Source: an uncultured Bacteroidota bacterium
Lineage (GTDB): Bacteria; Bacteroidota; Bacteroidia; Chitinophagales; Chitinophagaceae
Assembly (NCBI GenBank): GCA_937928385.1
Contig: CALEZD010000124.1
Location: 46,967-110,966 of the forward strand
Direction: 5' to 3'
Length of the DNA: 64,000 nucleotides
This document shows positions 43,171-52,401 of this stretch, piece after piece. The position numbers were made by a program, and so were the translations under genes. The notes below the pieces were generated by a model. That model saw only the letters and a program-made list of their open reading frames with translations. It had not been told where the DNA came from and did no database searches. The number at the start of each line of letters is the position of its first letter. Position 1 is the stretch's first letter.

Positions 43171-43932
43171 CTACTTCCCTTTCTTTCCGCTCTTCACCCT
43201 TACAAAAAAGTTGCTGTCTCCCCGCTCAGTTTTGCGGTCCGTTACTTCAAACTCCGCCAGGCTGCGGAAGAATTGCAGCAGCTTGCCATGCCCGTAGGTA
43301 CGGGGGTCAAAGTCGGGTTTCTTTTTCAGTATGGTATTGCCCGCGCTGGCCAGGCTCACCCAACCTGTGTCATCGTCGGCCAGGTCGGCTATGGTGGCCT
43401 TCAGCAGTGTCAGTGTCTTACGGTCAACGGTTGGTTTTTTGGCCACAGGTGTGGTTTCTTTGGGTGTACTGTCTTTTTCATCGTCCACCCTGCCCATGAT
43501 GTTTTCCAGGTGTATAAACTGGTTACAGGCGGCTTTGAAGGGCGAGGGTGTTTTTTCTTCGCCAATACCTATGATGATTTTGCCCCCTTCGCGCAGGCGC
43601 ATGGCCAGCGGGGTAAAATCGCTGTCGCTGCTTACTAATATAAAGCCCTGTAGCTGCGCCGTGTGCAGCATATCCATAGCATCTATGGTCATAGCTGTAT
43701 CGGTGGCGTTTTTGGCCGATGTATAGCTGTATTGCTGCACGGCTACCAGTGCATGGCTCAGGCTTACTTCCTTCCATGCCCGCAGGTGCGGCTTGGCCCA
43801 GTCGCCATATATGCGGCGGTAGGTGCAGGTGCCGTACTTGGTGGTCTCCTCCACTATGGCATCTACGTATTTCGATGATATATTGTCCGCGTCTATCAGC
43901 AGGGCAAACTTGGCGTCTTTAAAACTTTCCAT
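43171..43932 (-). CDS. NYN-domain ribonuclease-like protein with LOTUS/OST-HTH domain
   Basis: A 253-residue protein. The N-terminal NYN (PIN-like) domain covers about 8-145 with acidic residues D14 and D16 (LLIDADN), D78 (NATDTAM) and D103, D105 (SSDSDF), which would bind metal and cleave RNA. A linker rich in Lys, Pro and Thr (about 150-170) is followed by a LOTUS/OST-HTH-like domain (about 175-250: WVSLASAGNTILKKKPDFDPRTYGHGKL), usually RNA binding. It is probably a cytosolic RNA-processing factor. It is followed by three small lipoprotein genes. Confidence 0.8.
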   Translation of the reverse strand: MESFKDAKFALLIDADNISSKYVDAIVEETTKYGTCTYRRIYGDWAKPHLRAWKEVSLSHALVAVQQYSYTSAKNATDTAMTIDAMDMLHTAQLQGFILVSSDSDFTPLAMRLREGGKIIIGIGEEKTPSPFKAACNQFIHLENIMGRVDDEKDSTPKETTPVAKKPTVDRKTLTLLKATIADLADDDTGWVSLASAGNTILKKKPDFDPRTYGHGKLLQFFRSLAEFEVTDRKTERGDSNFFVRVKSGKKGK

Positions 43933-44056
43933 TGCTAGTGATTATGTACATGAAAGTTACATTAAATAATCACGCTGTCGGCTCTAAATGATATTATCCT
44001 GACAATTATCTGTGCCTTTGGCGGTAACTTTCATTTAGTCGAAAAAATTACCTGTT

Positions 44057-44224
44057 ATGGATAAAACTACCTTGATAGCGGCTTCCGCTCCGGTACTGAT
44101 ACTGCTGGGTATAATAGTGTATGTGGTATATACAGTGTACAACAGGCGCAGGCACCGTATTTTCTGATTTGTTTAGTATATATAAAAAATGCCTTCCCTG
44201 CATGTATATGCAAGGAAGGCGCTA
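44057..44224 (+). CDS. Possible 55-residue single-TM peptide
   Basis: Reads MDKTTLIAASAPVLILLGIIV and a basic stretch YNRRRHR, then runs on into the convergent terminator. The TM segment is convincing, but the frame crosses a stem-loop used on the other strand, and no promoter was seen. It is kept as a weak candidate. Confidence 0.3.
44181..44219 (-). terminator. Terminator of the 44254-44538 gene
   Basis: Stem GCCTTCC (44190-44196) with GGAAGGC (44213-44219), extended by TGCAT/ATGCA with one mismatch. On the minus strand it is followed by ATTTTTTAT. Confidence 0.85.
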
Positions 44225-44253
44225 ACCCATAAAAACCGGAAAATCCTTATTGT

Positions 44254-44538
44254 TTACAGCACACAGCCGTGTATCTCAGTTACTTTCTTCATGATGGTGT
44301 TGATATCCCTGCGGTCGTTGGCTATCATGCTGCTGCCGTCCGAGAAGACGAACATCAGGCTGATGCCGCTTCCTGTTACCACGGGGCTCAGGTTCTTTTG
44401 ATAGCGGGCGTAGTTCTTTTGCGGGTCGTACAGTTCTTTGATTAATATACTTACGCCGTGTTGTTTGGCTCCGTTTACTATGTCAGACGTCCTCACGCCG
44501 GGAAATAGAATGGCTATTGCTGCTGATGCTGCATTCAT
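44254..44538 (-). CDS. Hypothetical protein, 94 residues
   Basis: A small soluble protein: MNAASAAIAILFPGVRTSD start (mildly hydrophobic but not a clear signal), then VNGAKQHGVSILIKELYDPQKNY and a beta-rich end (GSGISLMFVFSDGSSMIA). It has its own terminator. No family is recognised. Confidence 0.5.
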   Translation of the reverse strand: MNAASAAIAILFPGVRTSDIVNGAKQHGVSILIKELYDPQKNYARYQKNLSPVVTGSGISLMFVFSDGSSMIANDRRDINTIMKKVTEIHGCVL

Positions 44539-44673
44539 GTTGTGTGTTTTTTATTTTATGTTTTGTTTGCGCCTTTGGTACAATTACTTCAGGCAGTTTT
44601 CTTAGCGGGTGTTTATGGTTAGGTTGTCTTTCTTGTTTTGATGATACAAATATCGGGTGGGCCGGGGGCTGAA

Positions 44674-44706
44674 AACAAAAAAAGCCCTCCGATTAACATG
44701 GGCTTT
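44674..44706 (-). terminator. Terminator of the 59-residue gene
   Basis: Stem AAAGCCC (44681-44687) with GGGCTTT (44700-44706). The minus strand continues TTTTTTTGTTTTC. It lies about 100 bp after the small gene's stop. Confidence 0.7.
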
Positions 44707-44802
44707 AAATAGTGATAACCATCGTTTAACATTACCGCCGCATTGCGGTATTCAGGCAATAAGGATGAGACGCTTGCCTGTAAGGGTTTTTAGCCTGTAC
44801 TG

Positions 44803-44982
44803 TCAGCAGGAGGGCACTACTTCTCTTACCCGGGTACTCATCAGCCAATTGTAAAACTGATCTTCATCTTCAGGAGTGAAATGCACTATTTTACCGTTTT
44901 TCAACGATATAACGAATATGCCACAGGTTACGGCAAATGCAGACAGCTCTGCTGCCAGGTATGGAAAGCCATTATAGTCCAT
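44803..44982 (-). CDS. Small hypothetical protein, 59 residues
   Basis: Reads MDYNGFPYLAAELSAFAVTC, then GIFVISLKNGKIVHFTP, EDEDQFYNWLMSTRVREVV and ends with SC. The clean hydrophobic-then-acidic layout and the terminator downstream suggest a real gene. It has no signal peptide, though residues 9-26 form a hydrophobic helix. Family not recognised. Confidence 0.55.
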   Translation of the reverse strand: MDYNGFPYLAAELSAFAVTCGIFVISLKNGKIVHFTPEDEDQFYNWLMSTRVREVVPSC

Positions 44983-45560
44983 TCGGTGTAGTAAGTTGCG
45001 GTTTTATTAACGGGGACACAATAATAATGAACACATTTCGCATTTTCTTATCAATTATAGTTTTTATAGGAATAGTTATTGTCTATCACAATAATTTGTA
45101 AAAAATACCGCTACAGGCTACAATTAATGATTTCTTCATGCTGTGGTAACATACATGGGCTATTTTTAATATCAGGGAGGCAACATAATCTTCTTAGAGA
45201 GAGCCGTTTCGATTTGTGGCATTTGCACCGTGCCGCAATCATTTTCATAGAGTAAGAACCGTCCCGGCTTATACCGGGACGGACTCTTTATATACCCATC
45301 TCAGGCACAGTTGCACCGCTATGCCTTTGCCCCTTTTGGTTGGTGGGGCTACCCTTAGAAAAATACTTCCTAAACCAAATACAAACCTTGTGCCAAACTC
45401 TGCTTCCGAACATTAAATCTTTTTAAGATTAAGGTATAATATAAGCAATTACATACCTGTTTTTTTGAATTTTGAATTTTTACCTTTGAATTTTATAACG
45501 TATATTTGCTATTGTAAATAATGCTTATTGAGCTATTTATAACCTGTAAATATCATCACC
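44983..45560. other. Gene-poor gap with short hairpin and -7 box
   Basis: A 24-residue TM-type frame starts at 45027 (MNTFRIFLSIIVFIGIVIV), too short to call. A 9-bp stem at 45259-45282 (CCGTCCCGG/CCGGGACGG) lacks a strong T tract. A run of TTTGAATTT-like repeats precedes the promoter box at 45501. Nothing else was recognised. Confidence 0.5.
45501..45508 (+). promoter_or_regulatory. -7 promoter box (TATATTTG) of the terminase gene
   Basis: A perfect TAnnTTTG box 52 bp before the ATG, inside a 14-nt stretch that recurs at 63916. A -33 TTG at the expected spacing is not evident. Confidence 0.5.
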
Positions 45561-46868
45561 ATGAACGTACCAGACAAGTACAAAAAGTTTGTATTCAGCC
45601 AATTATTCGATCAACTGGCAGCCACCGACAAGCGTTTCGTCATCAACTACGGCGGCACTGCTGCGGGCAAAAGCTTTAGCGCAGCGCAAAAAGAAATCAT
45701 CTGCGCCGATATGCACCCAATTAAAACATTGGTCATCCGCAAAGTGGGCAATACCCTGCGCGATTCCGTAATTCCTTCTTTCCTCAGCCGTATCAGGGAG
45801 CTGGAGCTGGAAGAGAAGTTTAAATTCAACAAGACAGACAGAATTATCACGCATAAAGAAAACGGCTCAGAAATCGTTTTCCGTGGGCTGGACGACCCCG
45901 ACAAGCTCAAATCATTTGAGGGGCTCACACGTATATTGGTGGAAGAAGCGGCGGAACTCACCCTGGAGGATTTTATGGAGCTGAACCGCCGCGCCCGTGG
46001 CAGGGATCATATACAAATTACTCTCACCTTCAATCCCATAGACGAAAAGCACTGGCTGAAAAAACATTTTTTCGACCGTGAAGACCCCGATGTGAAAATC
46101 ATCCACAGCACTTACAAAGACAATGATTTCCTGACGGAGCAGGACAAGCAGCAGATAGAAAACATCAGCCTCTTCAACAACAACCAATACCGCATATACG
46201 CCCTGGGCGAGTGGGGCATACTTACCAACGAGCAGCCCTGGTTGTTTGCTTTCGAACACGGCAGGCATACGGTGGAAAGGCTGCCCCTGTTGCCAAAATA
46301 TCCCGTTTACCTTTCATTCGATTTTAATATCGACCCGCTCACCTGTGTGGCTGCACAAATGAGCCTGCACCAGGGCGCGCACGATAGTTTCATTCATTTC
46401 ATCAGGGAGTTTTCCGCCAAATGTTCGCTGGAGGATTTGTGCCGGCAGATAAAAATGACCTTCCCTGATCATATACTCTTTGTTACGGGCGATGCCTCAG
46501 GTAACCGGCACGACCTGGCGATGACAGACAACAATGCTACTTATTACTCTATCATACAAAGCTACCTGGACCTGTCGCGCGGACAAATGAACCTGCACCG
46601 CCGCAACCTGCCGCATGGCGAGAGTTATATGCTTATCAACAGCATCCTGTCCTCATACCCCAGGCTGCTCTTCAGCCGCGAGGGCTGCCCCCTGCTCATC
46701 AACGATTGCACCACCGCCCGTATCGATGTCAATAGCCGCATCAACGGCGCTCTGCGCAAAGACCGCGAAGCCTTCAAAATGGACCTCTTCGATTGTATGC
46801 GGTACTTCTTTCAGCAATACTTCGGGGAATATTCCTCCAAAATGCCCCTGGGCAAAATGGCGGCGTAA
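45561..46868 (+). CDS. Phage terminase large subunit (PBSX-type)
   Basis: A 435-residue ATPase-nuclease that packages DNA into phage heads. Walker A GGTAAGKS (about 31-38), Walker B ILVEEA (125-130), coupling motif with LTFNPIDEKHW (155-165), and nuclease acidic residues in SFDFNID (D254, D258), VTGDASG (D311) and LFDCMRYF (D411). Length and motifs fit the PBSX/Terminase_3 family. The gene lies at the end of the plus-strand phage-like run, 6.4 kb after the portal, whereas phages normally have it before the portal. No nearby small subunit; the gene at 24110 is a candidate. Confidence 0.88.
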   Translation: MNVPDKYKKFVFSQLFDQLAATDKRFVINYGGTAAGKSFSAAQKEIICADMHPIKTLVIRKVGNTLRDSVIPSFLSRIRELELEEKFKFNKTDRIITHKENGSEIVFRGLDDPDKLKSFEGLTRILVEEAAELTLEDFMELNRRARGRDHIQITLTFNPIDEKHWLKKHFFDREDPDVKIIHSTYKDNDFLTEQDKQQIENISLFNNNQYRIYALGEWGILTNEQPWLFAFEHGRHTVERLPLLPKYPVYLSFDFNIDPLTCVAAQMSLHQGAHDSFIHFIREFSAKCSLEDLCRQIKMTFPDHILFVTGDASGNRHDLAMTDNNATYYSIIQSYLDLSRGQMNLHRRNLPHGESYMLINSILSSYPRLLFSREGCPLLINDCTTARIDVNSRINGALRKDREAFKMDLFDCMRYFFQQYFGEYSSKMPLGKMAA

Positions 46869-47067
46869 AATGAAAAATCATGGCATCAACCGAACGTAGT
46901 GAGTTCAACGAGATAATTGAACAGACATCAATATTCGAGTTATTTTGGAACAAAACTCAACCTCCGTGTCTTCGCGCCTCCGCGGTTAACAATTCTTAAC
47001 AAAATTTAGGCCCTGCTATGTAACCAACATCACAAAGCTGAATATCAGGAACGCCTAACTTCGCACT

Positions 47068-47289
47068 ATGTTACCATTCATTCGTAAAAACGCGATAACT
47101 ATTGCCGGTGTTATACTCGGCCTTATAGGCGGTTATCTCTACTGGCAATATATAGGCTGTGCTTCCGGCACCTGCGCCATTCAGTCCGACCCATGGAAGA
47201 TGACCCCGTATGGCGGCCTGATGGGTGGCCTTACTGCCAACCTGCTGCAGGATATGCTGCGCAAGAAGAAGGCGAACAACAACAGCTAA
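47068..47289 (+). CDS. DUF6132-like small membrane protein
   Basis: A 73-residue protein with a TM segment (about 9-27) followed by the signature YWQYIGCASGTCAIQSDPW and YGGLMGGLTANLL (second hydrophobic part). This is the typical DUF6132 layout with the Cys pair in GCxSGTC. The family has no known role. The stop overlaps the stop of the convergent bestrophin gene by 4 bp. Confidence 0.75.
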   Translation: MLPFIRKNAITIAGVILGLIGGYLYWQYIGCASGTCAIQSDPWKMTPYGGLMGGLTANLLQDMLRKKKANNNS

Positions 47290-48308
47290 GTAAGAATACT
47301 ACCCGCGGGCTTGATGGGCTCGGGCAGGTTATCTTCGTCCAGCATATCTTTCAGGTCTATCTCAATAGTGCGGCTGAGAGCGGTTATCGGCACGTCATTA
47401 GCATTGCCCTCAAAAGGGTTTTCGGTTGACTCGCCTATTTTCTCCAGCGTGGTAAATACCCAGCCTACCAACGCGCTGAAAGGTATAGTAAACCATACCA
47501 TATATTCTGCCATGCCGCTGAATACCTGTAGCATGCCAAAGGGCATCATCAGCACGAAGAGCCGGATGAAGTACTTGTTGAGCGTGGCAAACTGGCGGGG
47601 ATAGGGGTAGTTTTTGATACGTTCGCACTTGCCCTGCTGTTCGTAGAAGTCCACCAGCATACGCTCCATCTCTACGTAGCGGTAGTTCTCTATCAGCCCC
47701 TGCTCCGATAGTTCCCTCAGTTGCTTCGATTGCAGGCTGATGATTTGGGTGGCCTTGTTCTTTTTACCCATGATGTAGTCCACCTCGCTGTTGGCCAGGT
47801 GCTGCCGCAGGCTGGTATGCATGCCCTCTACTTCACACTCTGCTATTTTGAAGTGTGTACGACGGAACTCTACATTATGAGGCTGTGCCATTGTTTCCCA
47901 GGCGCGCGGTTCGCGCAGTTGGTAGCGCAGGGCAGTGAGCCATGCTACGTGGCGGTATATCAGCTCTTTGCTGATGAGTTTCCGTTCCTCATCGCTGATG
48001 GGGTTGGCAGGAGAAGCTCTTACAAAGTCTTTCGCCATAATGCCCCAGCTGCGGCTGCTGTTCACAATAGCGCCCCATATCTTACGTGCCTCCCAGGCGC
48101 GGTCGTAGGTAGCGTTGTTGCGAAAGCCCACTATAAAGGCCGCAGCCGTACCCAGCACGGCAACAGGCTGCCAGGGTATAGCCAGCCAGAACCAGCCCGC
48201 CACTTCAAACAGTACGGTGGGTACAATGGCCAGTGCCAGCAGTGCGTATATGTCCCTCCTTGTCCAGAAGAGCAGTTCTTTGAGTTTGTAATGTTGACCG
48301 GCGTGCAT
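47286..48308 (-). CDS. Bestrophin-family anion channel protein
   Basis: A 340-residue membrane protein of the bestrophin (formerly UPF0187) family, pentameric channels that pass chloride or other ions. The N-terminal half has TM segments at about 18-40 and 45-62 followed by FRNNATYDRAWEARKIWG, a hallmark. Later come PFGMLQVF and the hydrophobic TM near 245-280, with a conserved acidic end (DLKDMLDEDNLPEPIKP). Physiological role here unknown. Monocistronic. Confidence 0.85.
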   Translation of the reverse strand: MHAGQHYKLKELLFWTRRDIYALLALAIVPTVLFEVAGWFWLAIPWQPVAVLGTAAAFIVGFRNNATYDRAWEARKIWGAIVNSSRSWGIMAKDFVRASPANPISDEERKLISKELIYRHVAWLTALRYQLREPRAWETMAQPHNVEFRRTHFKIAECEVEGMHTSLRQHLANSEVDYIMGKKNKATQIISLQSKQLRELSEQGLIENYRYVEMERMLVDFYEQQGKCERIKNYPYPRQFATLNKYFIRLFVLMMPFGMLQVFSGMAEYMVWFTIPFSALVGWVFTTLEKIGESTENPFEGNANDVPITALSRTIEIDLKDMLDEDNLPEPIKPAGSILT

Positions 48309-48416
48309 AATGTATATGTTTGTAGTATAAAAATATACGCTTTATAACTGAGTGGCAAAATAAGGGGATAAGAATATTTGATAGTATATTAGCATAGCCA
48401 CCTGTATAATATCTTA

Positions 48417-49910
48417 ATGAACACAAACAAACCTATGATAAGATTAGCCTGTAATATATGCCTGTTGGTATTCCTTATGGCATTCTATGCACATTCATCT
48501 GCACAGGATATGTGGCACCTGTTGCAACCTGTGCCGGGTAAATCTTTTGGAATTGATATTGGCAACGCATTCCGGCAGGTAAACGACAAACAACCCGCAC
48601 CCGTTGTAGTTGCGGTGATTGATAACGGAACACAAATAACGCACCCTGCCTTACAACCCTACCTATGGGTGAACGAGCGGGAAATTGCTGATAATAACAA
48701 AGATGATGATGGCAATGGTTATACAGATGATATACATGGCTGGAATTACCTGGGCGGTGCTTCCGAAGATATCAGTTATGCAGCATTGGAAGTAACCAGG
48801 CATTACCAGGCGCTGAAAAAGAAATACCCTGATACGGCAGAACTGACAGAAGAACAAATAGACGAATTACAGGATGCAACTGCGCGTTTCGAAGAAATTG
48901 AAAGAGAATGGATCTCCATGGCTAAACTGGCCAACAAAGCTTATGACAAACGCAATAATTTCCTGGTAAAGAATATATTGAAATTAACGATTGGAGGGAA
49001 TGCGGAAGAGGAGCTGGCCGAGATGAAAGTAGTGGCTGATGAAATGGTGCGCATGAACTCCATAAATACAGACTCAATGCGCAGGGCTATTGTGGGGGAT
49101 AATCCTGATGACCCTGCAGAACGGATATATGGCAATAACCATCTTGATGCCGGAGACCCTGCTCATGGTACGCACACAGCGGGTATAATTATGAATATTG
49201 CAAAACAGGATAATCACAAAGGGGACTGGCTGAAAATTATCACACTGCGTTCCGTACCCGTTTATGGCGATGAGCGGGACAAAGATGTGGCTAATGCCAT
49301 ACGTTATGCCGTGGATAATGGCGCTAAGGTCATCAATATGAGTTTTGGCAAAGAACTGTCGCCGCACAGGCAGGAGGTGATAGCTGCTACCAGGTACGCC
49401 AAAGAAAAGGATGTGCTGCTGGTACATGGCGCAGGTAATGACGGCAGGCAGATTGACAGCTTGTATAGCGGCAACTTCCCCAACCCATTGCTTGATTCGT
49501 TGACTTATGCAGACAACTGGATAGAAGTAGGGGCCAGTGCTAATAATCGTAAAAAGCTGGTAGCATCTTTTTCCAATTATGGCAGAAAATCGGTGGATAT
49601 ACTAGCCCCGGGGCATAATATCTATTCTGCGTACCCGCCTGATACGTTCAAGGCCATGTCGGGTACCAGTATGGCGGCACCTGTGGTAGCGGGAGTTGCG
49701 GCTGCTATACGCAGTTATTACCCTCAGCTGTCTGCACCTCAGGTGAAGGAAATATTGATGAAAACAGTTGTACGCCATCAGGGTTATTACCCTGTTGGGG
49801 GAAATAAGAAATTGGTGGCAGAATTGTGGTATTTCAGCAGATCAGGCGGTATTATCAACGCGAAGAGCGCGTTTGAGGAAGCAGCAAAAATAATGGCGAC
49901 TATGCGGTGA
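48417..49910 (+). CDS. S8-family subtilisin-like serine protease
   Basis: A 497-residue secreted protease: signal peptide (about 1-29, ending SSAQ), catalytic Asp69 (VVVAVIDNG), His250 (AHGTHTAGI) and Ser418 (SGTSMAAP). A long helical insertion (about 120-225) lies between Asp and His, as in several Bacteroidota subtilases; a DNNKDDDGNGYTDD loop (92-105) probably binds calcium. No T9SS tail or propeptide is obvious, so it may stay in the periplasm or membrane. The histidine kinase follows on the same strand. Confidence 0.88.
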   Translation: MNTNKPMIRLACNICLLVFLMAFYAHSSAQDMWHLLQPVPGKSFGIDIGNAFRQVNDKQPAPVVVAVIDNGTQITHPALQPYLWVNEREIADNNKDDDGNGYTDDIHGWNYLGGASEDISYAALEVTRHYQALKKKYPDTAELTEEQIDELQDATARFEEIEREWISMAKLANKAYDKRNNFLVKNILKLTIGGNAEEELAEMKVVADEMVRMNSINTDSMRRAIVGDNPDDPAERIYGNNHLDAGDPAHGTHTAGIIMNIAKQDNHKGDWLKIITLRSVPVYGDERDKDVANAIRYAVDNGAKVINMSFGKELSPHRQEVIAATRYAKEKDVLLVHGAGNDGRQIDSLYSGNFPNPLLDSLTYADNWIEVGASANNRKKLVASFSNYGRKSVDILAPGHNIYSAYPPDTFKAMSGTSMAAPVVAGVAAAIRSYYPQLSAPQVKEILMKTVVRHQGYYPVGGNKKLVAELWYFSRSGGIINAKSAFEEAAKIMATMR

Positions 49911-49950
49911 AATTGATACCAGGCAAGACAAGTCATAGCACTAAGGCACA

Positions 49951-52212
49951 TTGTTATTTTGCAATATTTATATTGATACACTAATTTTATACCTTCATTC
50001 AATTGGGGGGTATATCAAGCAAAACAAACTACGTCTGGAAAAGCTAAAGGGTGGCAGGTTGGTACCTGCATGGGTCGTGCTATTGTTCTTATTAACAACA
50101 AATGTACAAGGCGTATTTGCAGGAGAAACACCTGCTATAGACAGCCTGAAAAGGGAGTTGCTGAAATATACAAAAGAAGATACCAACAGGGCGAATGTCT
50201 TACTGTATCTATCTGTACGTTATCATAACATCAGTGCAGATTCACAACGATACTATGGCCGGGAGGCTTACCGCATAGCCATAAGGACAGGGGACAAACG
50301 CTACATTATTCGCGCTATGAACCAGGTGGGTGCTGCACAGCTTTTCAGCGGTATGTACGATAGTTCTATAACCACCTATCGGGCGGCGCTCAGGATGTGT
50401 AACGAGTATGGCATACCAGACCTGAAAGAGTACATATATACAAATATCGGTAACAACTACATGCGCATGGGCGACAATGCCCGTGGCCTTATCTATTTTG
50501 ACAGTGGGGCCATATTTGCTGAAAAGAATGGTAACCGGGTGGGCCTTGCCAGGATAAGGAATAATATCGGCTCGATATATTACGACCAGGGGGCATACGC
50601 CCTGGCCTTAAAGAATTACCTGAAAGGATTGAAGCTGCACGAGCAACTCAACAACAAGGCAGATATAGAGATCTCACTGCTGAATATGAGTAATGTCTAT
50701 TACAGGCTTAAAGATTATCCTAAGGCTAAAGATTATATCAGTAGAGCAATGAAGATGGCTGAGGAGTCAGGTTCAGATTACTCGGTAGTATCGTGCCTTA
50801 CCACACTTGCCAGTATATTCAACGAAGAGCAGAAATATGACTCGGCTATGATGAGCCTGAGGGAAGCACTACCGCTGGCGAAATCTATCAATCAACCATA
50901 TGTTGTCAATATAGTTATCGGCAACATGGCCGAATGTTACCTGCGCTTAGGTAATACAGACAGCGCCTATACTTTGTATAGACAGTCATTAGAACTTTCA
51001 CAACAGCTACAGGATGGAGAAGGCATTGCATTGGCTAAAAGCGGCCTGGGGCAAATACTTGTGAAACAAGGAAAATTCAAACCGGGTATCAGTTATCTGT
51101 CTGAGGCGTTACAGATGCTTGAACAGGCCGGGATGAAAGAACAGTCGCTGGAAACGGCTGCTGTATTAGCTGCCAGTTACGAGCAGGTAGGCGACTATAA
51201 ATCAGCACTGAAGTACTACAAGATAAAAGACGCTTACCGCGATACACTGAATAAAGCTGAAGCTCTGCAGAATGCGCGCAACATGGAATACGAATACCAG
51301 ATAGACAAAAGAGAAGCGCAGATAGCCCTGCTGGAAAAAGATAAGGACATAGAAGCGGCCAGGTCGAACCAACAACGGGTATTACTTATTGCGGCAGTTG
51401 CCGGTTTGGCGCTCGCTTTGATTATCGCCCTGATGTTTTTCAATAACCTGAAAGGGGCCAAGAGAACCAATGAACTAATACTACAACAGAAAAATGAAAT
51501 AGAAAGCCAGGCCAAAAAACTTGAAGAGCTTAATAATTTCAAAGACACTACTTTTTCTGTACTCTCGCACGATCTGCGTAGCCCTATCAATGCATTGACC
51601 GGTACAATGGCTATGCTGGATGCAGGTATTATTACCCCCGAAGAATTTGCCCAGCACAAGCAGGAACTGGATAACAAACTGCAATCGGTAACGCTGATGC
51701 TGGACAACCTGCTGCAATGGGCCAAGGGCCAGATGAAAGGAGTGAATACGCTGGACATTGAAAAGATAAACGTAAAGCGAAAAGTGCTGAGAAGTTTTGC
51801 AGTATTGAAAGATGCTGCCCAACAAAAAAATATAGCCCTGGTAAATAACGTTTATGATGAACTCTATGTATCTGCCGACAGGAATCAACTGGACATGATA
51901 ATGCGCAACCTGTTATCTAATGCTATTAAGTTTACACCACAAGGTGGTACTGTGTCAGTGTCCGCGCAGCAGAAAACGAGACTAATCGAATTAGTCATAG
52001 CAGATACCGGCATAGGTATGACACAGGAGCAGGCTGCCCTGTTATTTGACGGTACACCCAATACAAGCACTGCCGGTACTGTGGGTGAAAAAGGTACGGG
52101 TATTGGTTTGCACCTGTCTTACGATTTTATCAAAAACAATGGTGGTGATATAAAAGTGGACAGCGAGCCGGGTAAGGGAACTACATTTACTATTACATTG
52201 GCATCTGCATAA
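49951..52212 (+). CDS. TPR-containing membrane histidine kinase
   Basis: A long-chain two-component sensor of about 750 residues: hydrophobic signal (about 37-58), seven or more TPR units (about 60-440), a TM helix (about 475-496), a coiled coil, HisKA with His540 (SVLSHDLRSPINAL), N box (RNLLSNAIKFTPQGG), G1 (ADTGIGM) and G2 (GEKGTGIGLHLSYD). It would sense a periplasmic signal and phosphorylate a partner; no response-regulator gene is adjacent. The frame has no ATG before the signal, so the start is a TTG (49951 or 50059) or a non-standard codon. Confidence 0.85.
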   Translation: MLFCNIYIDTLILYLHSIGGYIKQNKLRLEKLKGGRLVPAWVVLLFLLTTNVQGVFAGETPAIDSLKRELLKYTKEDTNRANVLLYLSVRYHNISADSQRYYGREAYRIAIRTGDKRYIIRAMNQVGAAQLFSGMYDSSITTYRAALRMCNEYGIPDLKEYIYTNIGNNYMRMGDNARGLIYFDSGAIFAEKNGNRVGLARIRNNIGSIYYDQGAYALALKNYLKGLKLHEQLNNKADIEISLLNMSNVYYRLKDYPKAKDYISRAMKMAEESGSDYSVVSCLTTLASIFNEEQKYDSAMMSLREALPLAKSINQPYVVNIVIGNMAECYLRLGNTDSAYTLYRQSLELSQQLQDGEGIALAKSGLGQILVKQGKFKPGISYLSEALQMLEQAGMKEQSLETAAVLAASYEQVGDYKSALKYYKIKDAYRDTLNKAEALQNARNMEYEYQIDKREAQIALLEKDKDIEAARSNQQRVLLIAAVAGLALALIIALMFFNNLKGAKRTNELILQQKNEIESQAKKLEELNNFKDTTFSVLSHDLRSPINALTGTMAMLDAGIITPEEFAQHKQELDNKLQSVTLMLDNLLQWAKGQMKGVNTLDIEKINVKRKVLRSFAVLKDAAQQKNIALVNNVYDELYVSADRNQLDMIMRNLLSNAIKFTPQGGTVSVSAQQKTRLIELVIADTGIGMTQEQAALLFDGTPNTSTAGTVGEKGTGIGLHLSYDFIKNNGGDIKVDSEPGKGTTFTITLASA

Positions 52213-52227
52213 GGGCGATAATATATA

Positions 52228-52350
52228 AAAAGTAAAGGCCCCTGTGCGGGGCCCGGAAGCTTGGTCGGATGTGATCTTTTTCGTGTAGCTGATTTGGATG
52301 TGACGATTTTTGGAGCTTGCCGGGCTTTCTTCTCTTATCCCCCGGACTTG
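52228..52350 (-). ncRNA. Candidate small RNA with own promoter element and terminator
   Basis: An ATG-free stretch of about 120 nt on the minus strand, from a predicted start near 52350 to a hairpin (GGCCCC 52237-52242 with GGGGCC 52248-52253) followed on that strand by TTTACTTTTTATATATTA. Upstream lies a copy of the composite element used by four genes, at the same distance from a -7-like box (52357-52364). It is not a clear ORF. The 3' end overlaps only the intergenic side of the histidine kinase. Confidence 0.45.
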
Positions 52351-52401
52351 TTGATACAATTGTAGTTCAGGCCATCCCCTGTATGCAAAAAAGCTGTATC
52401 T

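Noticed and set aside
44657..44854. A 65-residue plus-strand frame over the terminator region
   Set aside because: It runs through the minus-strand terminator and opposite the better supported 59-residue gene.
46615..46899. A 94-residue plus-strand frame overlapping the terminase end
   Set aside because: Alternative frame of the terminase nuclease part; composition is shadow-like and no independent features were seen.
46960..47005. TTAAC boxes after the terminase that resemble the composite element
   Set aside because: GTTAAC and TTAAC occur with a similar gap, but the TTTGCAA block is missing and the sequence resembles a common interspersed phrase, so it was not counted as a copy.
47721..48347. 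A 208-residue plus-strand frame opposite bestrophin
   Set aside because: The minus-strand protein carries family hallmarks and TM segments; the plus frame is antisense without a coherent fold pattern.
52042..52359. A 105-residue minus-strand frame in the orphan-element region
   Set aside because: Starts at TTG, overlaps the kinase gene and continues through the terminator hairpin; composition is not protein-like, so a small RNA is preferred.
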